A DNA stretch of 64,000 nucleotides from Muscardinus avellanarius (Eukaryota > Chordata > Mammalia > Rodentia > Gliridae). The DNA lies in assembly GCA_963383645.1 (NCBI GenBank), contig OY726572.1, forward strand, positions 68,145,738-68,209,737. The letters are read 5' to 3'. Below are positions 55,866 to 64,000 of this stretch, piece by piece (position 1 is the first letter of the stretch; each line of letters opens with the position of its first letter). The notes beneath the pieces were generated by a model. It did not search any database. It saw only the letters and a list, made by a program, of their open reading frames with translations, and had not been told where the DNA came from. A program made the position numbers and the translations under genes.

Positions 55866-55957
55866 ATAATAGAAGAGGGGTCTACAAAATGAACAGGTGA
55901 AGGTGAAGAGGAGCCACAGGGCAGGAGTTATGTGCCAGGTCTAAAGAATAGCCAATA

Positions 55958-56217
55958 TGCCTGTTACAAGTTGAGTTTTGTTCTCCCCAAATTCTTATGT
56001 TGGTTCTAACCCCCCACCCCATCTCTGAGAATGTGACTGTATTTGGAAATAGAGCCTTTAAGGAGGTAAATTCAAGTGAGATTCCTAGGGTTGGTCCTAA
56101 TCCAACATGACTGGCATCCTTACAAGAGGAGGAGAGTGTTGGTGATATTTATAGATCAGTGGTACAATGCATCCCTAGCCTATGCGAGGCTCTGGGTTCA
56201 ATCCCTAGCACCACACT

Positions 56218-56248
<31 letters not shown>

Positions 56249-56424
56249 CCATTAAGAAACAAAAGGAGATACCGACATCTACAAAACAGCAAGAGAAGCT
56301 CAGAAGAAACCAGCCCTGCTGACACTTTCATCTCTTCCAGCCTCCAGAATTAAGAGAAATTTCTGTTGTTTTAAGTTATGTAATATGTGGTACTTTGTTA
56401 TGGAAGCCCTAGTAAACTAACACA
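55958..56424 (+). mobile_element. MLT1-type (ERVL-MaLR) solo LTR with ID insertion
   Basis: The 5' part has attcttatgttggttctaac, gaatgtgactgtatttggaa and ggtcctaatccaacatgact. The 3' part has cttccagcctccagaatt and tgtggtactttgttatggaa, in MLT1 order. A sense ID-like SINE with a long A-rich tail (about 56150-56250) splits it. No internal retroviral sequence follows. Confidence 0.75.
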
Positions 56425-56429
56425 GCACC

Positions 56430-57970
56430 TAACTTTGAAAAGTTCAAGAGCGCTCCAGGAAATATTTCAAACAACAAGAAAAAGTCAGATTTACCCATAA
56501 TAAGAGATTTCATATGGTATTAGAGATTTGGGGGATGAATCAGTGACAAGTCCATAGGAAAAGAGGCAAACAAATAAGGCAAAAATACAGGGAAAACAGG
56601 GATACAAGAAACATACCCACGGTGCACTGTGGCTCACGGAATATTTACCTAGTAGCATCAACTTAGCACACTAACGTACCCACAAGTTAGGAAACAACTG
56701 TGGCATGGTGTGGTATGGGTGAGCACTGTGAGAACACAGTCCTCATCTACTATGGCAGGAATCCATCAACAGATAACAGAACAAAATGAAAAAAACCAAG
56801 AAGTGGCAATATATAATCATATTAAATAATAATGGAAACAAACACAAGAATATAATGCGAAACTACTTCAAATGGGTGCTTCTGAGAAATGATAATCTGA
56901 GTCAGGGCAGAGAACTGCTCATAATAATCCTGGAAGAGATACTTGGATTTTAAACTATTCATATGTGACTTTAAAATAAAAATGTAAACTTTACAAGCCT
57001 AAATAGATTGCTAAAAACCCTTGTAAAAAGGGAATTGCTGGTCCTTATTTAGCCAGAGGCCTTTCAATGGAGTGGGCAGAAGCCAGAACCAATGTGTTAA
57101 AAAATAAATAAGATAGCAGATAATATTTTTTGGTGCTTAAGCCATGTTGGCAACTGAAATAGAAGAGATATAGGGGACAAGTAAATTTGGGAAGGTGGCA
57201 GAGTTTAGGATATGGTCCTTCTGCTGGGAGGGTCCTCCTTGGGAGCTGCTTGCCAAGGCATTCTTTACAGCTATGAGACCAGCTGGATTCCCATACCTAC
57301 CCCTGCTGTTTCTTTTTTGCCTCACTGTTGTCTTGCTCCAATTTCTTCCAATGTGAGCCTTCAAGATGTATCCTGGGGAACAATTCTATAAGAGTAGGCT
57401 TGTAGCAAGAAGAACTTTTGTATCTCTGTTAAATGTGGAGAGCAGAGAGAAACTTTATGAGCCATTACTTAGATGAAGTATAGCAACACGATTGAGTGAA
57501 TTAGATACAGGCCAGGAAACAGTCCATTAAGTATTTCCTTAAGTCAGGTTCCATATGTTGTCCATAAATAAGAGAACAGAGAAAATAACATGTATGGCAT
57601 TATACATTCTATGACACAAATCCTCAAAATCAGAGGCTTTCAAAAAATGAAGCCAAGTTGCCCATGTGTTCATCAACTATTCACTGAGGGTTTACTATGG
57701 CAATGAGACACTTCCTTGGGCAAGCAAAGGTTTCTGGTTTCCTCTGCAACTAAAAATAATGTACACCCTCTCAAATGATCTCCCTGTATGTTCCTGAGGT
57801 AAAGCACCACTCCAGTGTGATAGGTAACTGGAGAGAGATCCCAGAGGGTTATGTTCTACAGACGGGCAATAACACTAAACCAATAGTCTTCCCAGATATG
57901 CCAAGCAATTTATGGTCACATCTTACCCTATTCTGTTTACTAAGCAACCTTTATAATCTATAAAAGATTA
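56430..57970. other. Intergenic, nothing recognised
   Basis: About 1.5 kb of mostly AT-rich sequence. The 75-codon minus-strand frame at 57137-57364 has no family match. Confidence 0.5.
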
Positions 57971-57976
57971 TAGATC

Positions 57977-57977
<1 letters not shown>

Positions 57978-58021
<44 letters not shown>

Positions 58022-58055
58022 TACTAGGGGTGGAACCCAGGGGCTTTCTACCTCC

Positions 58056-58101
<46 letters not shown>

Positions 58102-58107
58102 CGTGTG
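57978..58107. repeat. Duplicated (GT)n microsatellite
   Basis: Two GT runs (about 57979-58018 and 58058-58107, the second with some GC) separated by a 38-bp SINE-end piece that is repeated after the second run. Confidence 0.88.
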
Positions 58108-58286
58108 TAGTACTAGGGATGGAACCCAGGGGCTTTCTACCTCCGGGCTATACTCCCAGCCCTATTTTCTTTTTTATTTGGAAAAAGGGGTCTCCCTAAG
58201 TTGCTGAGGCTGTCCTTGAACCTGCAATCCTCCTGTCTCAGCCTCCCAAGTACTGGGATTACAAGTGTGTGCCACTCCACCTGGCT
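58020..58286 (-). mobile_element. Antisense B1-dID SINE with duplicated end
   Basis: The ID end (gtactagggrtggaacccag) occurs before and after the second GT run; the rest continues to about 58286. Confidence 0.82.
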
Positions 58287-58289
58287 AAG

Positions 58290-58960
58290 CTTTTTGGATA
58301 GTTCTATCCTACTGATGACATTTACCCTGTCATGTAAATTATAATTTAATTCAATTAATCAGTACTCTGGTTTATCAATCAGTCTCTCTTGCCCAACAGA
58401 CAATCAGTTCCTCAAATTTTATCCATCCTTGTATTAGATGGCACATCAGTAAAAGAAAGTTAGTCAAATCCCCCAATTACCTGCAGAACAAAATTATACC
58501 TATCACAAAAAATTGTACAATTAATTACAGATAATGACTAGGTTCTAAAGAAATTGTCTCCTAGGTAGATTTCAGTAGAAAATTTGAATAGTTATAGAAA
58601 AAAAGATACCCTTAATGACTGGGTCAATAGGACATATAAAAACACTTGAAATTTCTGAACAGATACACACTCATATGGCAAGTCAAGTAAGAAGGAAATA
58701 CATAGAAAAAGGAATTTTAAAAAATTATTTGCAAGGGATGTTTTTATGTTATCAGCTCTAAAACTTTATCAATTCTAAAATATCATTTTTCTCTTAGAAA
58801 AACTTAAGACTGGAATGAGAGGTTTTCTTTTGCCCTGCTGCAATTAATGTGAATTTATCAGCAAAGAGGTAAATATTATTGCAATTCTTCTTTAAGTTTG
58901 GACACATATAAGGGAGCAATAAAATAGATAAAAAAACAACAATAAAACCCTAATTTGACC
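58290..58960. other. Intergenic between TPRKB and DUSP11, nothing recognised
   Basis: AT-rich unique sequence; no gene or repeat recognised. Confidence 0.5.
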
Positions 58961-58964
58961 TGAA

Positions 58965-61900
58965 AAACCTAATTTGACCTGATTTTATTAAAAGTCACTC
59001 CAGCTATCTTCAGTGAAGCTCTGGTCTCCAGAACAGGTTTGTATCACTCGGTCCATCCCCAAAAGGCTGGGTAAGATAGTCGCGGGTAACTTCCAGGAAA
59101 CCTCTTATTCTGGGCTATCTGATAGCCATTTGGCCTCACGTTCCAAAAGTATCTCCTTTGTGAGCAGTCTTCTCCAGCAGGGCCCGGAGGGGGAATATGG
59201 CCTCTCTGGTAGACATTTTGATTTTGTGAAAATTTTCTTAAACAAAAAGTAATAAAGCATTATTAGGATTAATAAAATATACAATAAGCTTTATAAAATA
59301 ATATGTATTTGGTTATACTGTTTGCTACCTGTATGACCCTAGCACATGAATTATCTTTTCATTCCTTATGAAAAATGGAACTAACCTTTCTTCATAGGCT
59401 CTTAAATCAAAACAATATATTTAAATTTCCTCCAATGCCCTAGCACACATAGACTTCCAAGATAGGGCCTTTCCACCTTTCCCTACATAGATTAAATGCA
59501 TGCTCACACTAGCCTAACTGTATACTTCCCCTCCAAAAGTCGAGCAGGGTTGATATAAAACAGAATAAGCTACTTAGTACTAAAGATTAGGATGTAGAGA
59601 AATACTCTAGCCATGGTACATGCAACAAATTTAGATAACTAGGATTTGTTTCAAAAATAAGATCAACCTTGGAAACCTAATAAAAGTAAAATGAAAGCTC
59701 CAAAACCCCAATTTCACTTAATCTAATTCAACTGCCTAATACTTCCTTTTGGTCTTTTTACCTTTGCATTTTTTTTTTTTTGGCCTGTTGAATCATAACC
59801 TATTTTTGTTACTGTATGAGCTATCACTTTCAATGCTTTATAAATATCAGAGTACCAATATAATTACTTTTTAGTTTTTTTTTTGTTATTAGAAATGCAG
59901 ACTTCCAGTTTTTTCACTAGCAAAAATATTTCTAGGATTAACACTTTTTTTTTGGTGGTACTGGGGGTGGATCCCAGAGGCTTTCTACCTCCTAGCTATA
60001 CTCCCAGCCCTATTTTATATTTTATTTGGAAACAGGGTCTCACTAAGTTGCTGAGGCTGGCTTTGAACCTGCATGATCCTCCTGTCTCAGCCTCTCAAGC
60101 GCGGGGATTACAAGCATGCACCACCATACCCGGCTAGGTATGAATATATATTACTGTAGGTATGAATATATATTACTTCTGAATATATATTATTGTATCC
60201 TGAACTAGTCTGTGTCTGAGACACAGTAGGGAGTTTGAGAAATGTGCTGAATGATAGAATGGATATAAACTTTTCCATATTTTAGAGTATTTCCTTAATC
60301 TCAACCAGATTTACCAATATAAGTATTTTTATGGCTATTAAACTATGTTTCAAAAGAGTTATGCCAATTTTCAATGCCACAAGTAACATCTTTTAATAAT
60401 ACCATCTTTTTTAATGTGTTTACAATGTGTTACACTGCTTTAACTCCACCATACTCTACAGGGTTAAAGCCTCTTCCTAACTGATAAAAAATGGTGATTC
60501 ATCCAGTGTGTGATCTCCCCCAAGATCACACACTGGATGAATGACAGACCAAGATGCAAATCCAGGTCCAGCTTGACAACTCATTGGATTGCTCATCAAA
60601 AACCGTCAAAGACTAACACCTTGCTATATGCAATGGTTAATCTCTGTTATCAACCTGACTGGATTAAATACCTAGATAACTGGTAAAACATTATTTCTGG
60701 ATATGCCTGAGGGTATTTCCGGAAAAAACTGATGTATGAGTTGGTAGACCCTCCTTCAATGTAGGTGGGCACCAATCAACTGGCTGGGGTTCCAGTAGAG
60801 CCAAAGAAAGGAAAGGCGGTTTGCCCTCACTTTTGGAGCCGGGACACCCTTCATCTCCTGCCCTGGAAACTTCAAGTGCGCCAGCCTTTGGGCTCCAGGA
60901 CACACACTTGGAGTCGGCCTCCTCTCCCACGCCATGTCCCACGAGCCATTGGCCTTGGGACGCACACTGAGAACTACCAGGTTCCCTGGTTCTGAGGCTT
61001 TCTTACCTTTCCAGCTTGCAGATGGCATGTGACAGGACTTCTCTGCCTCCATATGTGAGTCAACTCCCCTAATAAGCCGTTCCTGTGCATCCATCTGCCC
61101 GCCTACCTATCTATAAAATCTGTTCGTTATGTCTCTGAAGAATCCTAGAAGACTATTTCAAGTAAAATACTTTTATGATTTGTTGAAATGCTTTGCAAAT
61201 GTCTCTACTGGTATTTTACTGTTTATGTTTACTATAAAAAACAACCTTACTTATCCTCAAAACTAAACTTCAATGAATGTAGCCCAAGAATGCAAGATTC
61301 TTTCTGGCAACCATAAACTCTTAGTTCAAGCTAAGTTTCAAATCAGTGAAAATTTCTAAGTCTCTTACCTAATTACCTCTAAAAAGTCACATATTCCCAT
61401 TCGGTATTTGATTTTCCAGAATACAGAGAACGATGACACTACTTGGTTCAGATTGTTAAGCAAGAAAATATCACTTCCTCATTATAGTGCATTTTCACTA
61501 ATTTGTTGTATTAATTTCTATTTCATTTATTTAAAAAGGGAAAGCAGAGTTACCTGAATGATTGTTGAAAATTTGGAGTGTGAAAACGCCGGGGAGGCAT
61601 TTGAAACCCACAGGCTCGATGAAGGTTAAACTTAGGTCCTTGGTTAATATACTTGTTAGTGGTATGAACTGGGTTCATGAAATGTGCTGACTCTTCAAAA
61701 CCACCTGGCCTGGACATGCTGGAATTCCAATTCCTCAAAGAGAACAGTTCCATACAATATTACCAGCTTCCTGATTTAGTAACTAACTCAGTGACAACAC
61801 ATTTGGCCTATGAAATAACAGCCCTTTCCTCCTCCCATTGCTTTTCTTAGGTTTCCTCCAGCAAATAAACAAGCCACCAGAAGGATGGATACAGGTAACC

Positions 61901-62423
61901 TGACTTATATAACTTACTTTCTGATAGGACCATTCTGAAGGTCTTCAATGTAGTTTTGTCTTTCTATGCAATGTCCCCGGCACCTATTGAATACTGAGGA
62001 GTGGATGAACTATTAGAAATACACTTGTACAGAAAACAAATCTTTCCCAGAGAAAGCCAATCAAAGCTGAAATTCTTCACTAATCATTCAAGCTTTCATA
62101 TCTCACTACTTCCAGATAGATACCTTCATACACTTTTGGCAAAAGATTACCTTGTTCCTTTTTTCTTTTGGTGCTGGGGATTGAACCCAGGGCCTCACAC
62201 ATGCTAAGCAGGTGCTCTACCCCCAGCCCCAAGAATTTGTTTTTTCTTTCTGTTTAAAAATATCTTATATTGGAACACATGAATTAAACTTTTTTTTCAA
62301 AAATTGAGAAACTCATCTATATTTTTACCTTTAAATTTTATAAATAGGGGAAAATAGTGACAACCCTTATACTTACATTGAATTGCATCATCTGGCCTCA
62401 TGCCTTCTACATCAATCAAATAT
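58965..62423 (-). CDS. DUSP11: DUSP11 (PIR1, RNA 5'-triphosphatase), 3' part of the gene
   Basis: Four coding exons on the minus strand: 62377-62423, 61918-61993, 61554-61733 and 59044-59236. They join in frame (intron phases 1, 2 and 2) to give YLIDVEGMRPDDAIQLF, then NRCRGHCIERQNYIEDLQNG, the low-complexity tail, and a C-terminus LSYPAFWGWTE, all matching DUSP11. The protein removes 5'-phosphates from triphosphorylated RNAs in the nucleus and limits some non-coding and viral transcripts. The catalytic HCxxGxxR loop is coded just upstream of the first exon seen here and lies outside the window (>64000). No frame break is seen. The order NAT8-TPRKB-DUSP11 on one strand matches human. Confidence 0.93.
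58984..58989 (-). terminator. DUSP11: DUSP11 poly(A) signal
   Basis: Minus-strand AATAAA about 55 nt past the DUSP11 stop, giving a short 3' UTR. Confidence 0.8.
59044..59236 (-). CDS. DUSP11: DUSP11 last coding exon
   Basis: Acceptor AG at 59237-59238. 63 codons after the split Arg: KFSQNQNVYQ ... YPAFWGWTE, stop at 59044-59046. Confidence 0.93.
59240..59940. other. DUSP11 last intron, nothing recognised
   Basis: AT-rich intronic sequence with no recognised repeat. Confidence 0.5.
59950..60135 (-). mobile_element. Antisense B1-dID SINE, DUSP11 intron
   Basis: From tttttttttggtggtactgg to accaccatacccggct. Confidence 0.85.
60497..60542. repeat. Perfect 20-bp inverted repeat with 6-nt loop
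   Basis: Arms at 60497-60516 and 60523-60542 are exact reverse complements; the loop is CCCCCA. The right arm lies in a MIR-like stretch (ccaagatcacacactggatg) that continues to about 60590. Confidence 0.9.
60632..61156 (+). mobile_element. ERVL-type (MLT2-like) solo LTR
   Basis: Starts caatggttaatctctgttat-caacctgactgg and has cagtagagccaaagaaagg-like and gcctccatatgtgagtcaa positions, ending with tctctgaagaatcctagaaga. This is the order of ERVL LTRs of the MLT2 group. No internal retroviral genes. It lies in the last DUSP11 intron. Confidence 0.65.
61554..61733 (-). CDS. DUSP11: DUSP11 penultimate coding exon
   Basis: Acceptor AG at 61734-61735, donor GTAACT. Encodes NWNSSMSRPGGFEESAHFMN through HTPNFQQSF, the linker after the phosphatase domain. 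The longer frame upstream of it is intron read-through. Confidence 0.93.
61918..61993 (-). CDS. DUSP11: DUSP11 coding exon (end of the phosphatase domain)
   Basis: 76 nt coding FNRCRGHCIERQNYIEDLQN-GPIR. Acceptor AG at 61994-61995, donor GTAAGT. Confidence 0.93.
62160..62235 (-). mobile_element. Antisense ID-like SINE, DUSP11 intron
   Basis: ggtgctggggattgaaccca ... gctctacccccagcccc, the tRNA-like ID unit alone. Confidence 0.8.
62377..62423 (-). CDS. DUSP11: DUSP11 coding exon (YLIDVEG)
   Basis: 47 nt coding YLIDVEGMRPDDAIQ with a split codon at each end; acceptor AG at 62424-62425, donor GTAAGT. Confidence 0.92.
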
Positions 62424-62429
62424 CTAACA

Positions 62430-63075
62430 AAACAACATAATTTGGGTCATTTATATATACAAAAAGAAAAAGGAATTTTTTCAAAAAAGGTCCAGTTTCA
62501 TTTATAAATGGAGACATAAAAGGTCTATGAAAATATCAGCAAATCTAATCCAACAATTACTGAAGAATGATATGCCATGACCACAAAAAGACTATTCCAA
62601 GAACACAAGATGACCCAACTTTGGGAAATATACTAAAGAAAGTACTTACATTCAAATAATAATTTAACTAATAAAGGAAAGAAAAGAAAATACAGGACCA
62701 AACTGGTAGATGTTTAAAAGATATTTGAAAAATTCAATAATCACTTTGATCAAAATGCTTTGTACACTAAAACAGAAGAATTCCTTACTATGACAAGAGT
62801 ATTTATCAGGAACCAACAACCAGTAAAAGACAGGTGGGGAAAATACTAGCATCATTTGAAAAACTGCTGTGAAACATCTGTCTAGGCCAGAAGCAAGAAT
62901 CACCATGCTTCAGCCTTTCTTCTTTATCTCTTCTTCAATCCACCATCACATCCTGACAATGACATCACCTAAGTACTTCTAAAATATGACGTCTTCTCAC
63001 TAAAATGGCCACCATACCTTGGTCCAAGAAACTATTACGCCTCAATCTGTACAGAAGCCTCCTAGCCCAACTCCT
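62430..63075. other. DUSP11 intron, nothing recognised
   Basis: AT-rich unique sequence. I looked for the catalytic exon in both this stretch and 63630-64000 and did not find it. Confidence 0.5.
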
Positions 63076-63079
63076 TGCT

Positions 63080-63630
63080 TCTACCTCTTTCCTATGCAGT
63101 GCATTTTCCACTCAGTAATAAAATAATTGGCTGGAAATACAGCTTTGATTATGGTCACTCATACCTGATAAAAAAGTTCAATGGTTTTCTATTGTTTAGA
63201 TAAAACAAAGCCTTACACACAGCTCGGCATGACCTAGCTCCTACTCCATTTTAGTGCCATACTTACCCCATGGCCCAGTTCTCCCAACACAGACTAGCCT
63301 GTTATAGGGTCACTGCTGTTTCTATGTCCAGAATTCTCTCGACAGTGTCCCTACCTGGTGAGTACTGATTCAATCTTCAGGTATTTGTTCAAATATCCCC
63401 ATGGAAACCTCTATCCCCTTTGACAAGGTCAAACCCTTCCCATTGCATGCTCTCAAAATACCACGCCCCTCTCCTTCTCAGAACTTGTAAGGGTTACGTA
63501 TTTGTGTGATTCATATCTATTCCTTCATAAAACACAGGTCAAGTCCCTTTGCTAGCTAGCACCCAGCTCAGTGCCTAACATACCAGATGCTCAATATGTT
63601 TTTGAATGAATAAATATAAATAGGTACAAT
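63080..63630 (+). mobile_element. L2 LINE 3' end
   Basis: Order of L2 landmarks: aaaaagttcaatggttttct, gcatgacctagctcctactc, cagctcagtgcctaacatac and a tgctcaatatgtttttgaatgaat end. Confidence 0.75.
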
Positions 63631-64000
63631 GCAGCAATATCTGTAAAGAGTATAAAAATACATACTCATTTATCCAGAAATTCCATTAAGTAAAATTATC
63701 TGAGACAATGACATATGTATTCAACAATATTCATGTATGAATGCTCAGTACTTTAATGTTTTATAATATAAAGATCTGACTTTTATGTTCTTCAGTATGT
63801 AAAGGAACCCTGCAGCCTTTAAAAATAGTGTCCAAGTACTTTCGTAGAAAATGTCTACTAAAGATTAAATTATAAAACAGAATGCCTATTATATGGTAAA
63901 TTGTATTATTTTTCAAGTCTAATCTCTGGGTGTGAAACTAGATTTTTTACCTTACACATTTCTATACTGATTGCATTTCTTGCAAGAAGCTTACATTATA

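Overview
This is mammalian nuclear DNA, most likely from a squirrel-like rodent. Three things point there. The protein-coding genes match the vertebrate NAT8 - TPRKB - DUSP11 neighbourhood (human 2p13), all on the minus strand here. The most abundant repeat is a dimeric SINE with a 7SL/B1-like left half and an ID/tRNA-like right half (B1-dID type), which is known mainly from squirrels and dormice. The L1 copies are of rodent type. Species assignment is an inference from these repeats.

Layout. 1-4437: SINE plus two truncated sense-strand L1 copies. 4480-5268: a flank segment (F). 5269-23400: a tandem array of four NAT8-like N-acetyltransferase genes in units of about 4.93 kb. Each has a single coding exon of 226 codons and a predicted non-coding first exon about 1 kb upstream. 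Copies 2 and 3 encode identical proteins and copy 4 differs from them at one residue; copy 1 differs from copy 2 at 27 residues. 24385-25476: a diverged second copy of the flank (F'), with no NAT8 gene beyond it. 25500-32000: intergenic DNA dense in SINEs. 32091-40890: the complete TPRKB gene (KEOPS subunit, 175 aa in four coding exons, non-coding first exon in a CpG-rich promoter at 40700-41060). 41310-58960: intergenic DNA with a 3.2 kb antisense L1, an old L1 broken up by SINEs, an MLT1-type solo LTR and many SINEs. 58965-64000: the 3' part of DUSP11 (last four coding exons; the catalytic exons lie beyond the window), with an ERVL-type LTR in its last intron and an L2 element upstream.

Functionally, NAT8-family proteins are ER-membrane acetyltransferases (cysteine S-conjugate and lysine acetylation), TPRKB belongs to the KEOPS tRNA t6A complex, and DUSP11 is an RNA 5'-triphosphatase. 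They share a locus rather than a pathway. The most interesting part is the NAT8 array. It holds near-identical recent copies between older edges, sequence-identity breaks inside copy 1 and upstream of copy 4, duplication junctions that fall on a SINE, and a conserved candidate promoter with an HNF1-like site. Smaller oddities include an 874-bp retrocopy carrying antisense L1 and SINE sequence in TPRKB intron 2, and a perfect 20-bp hairpin that looks like a template-switch mutation.
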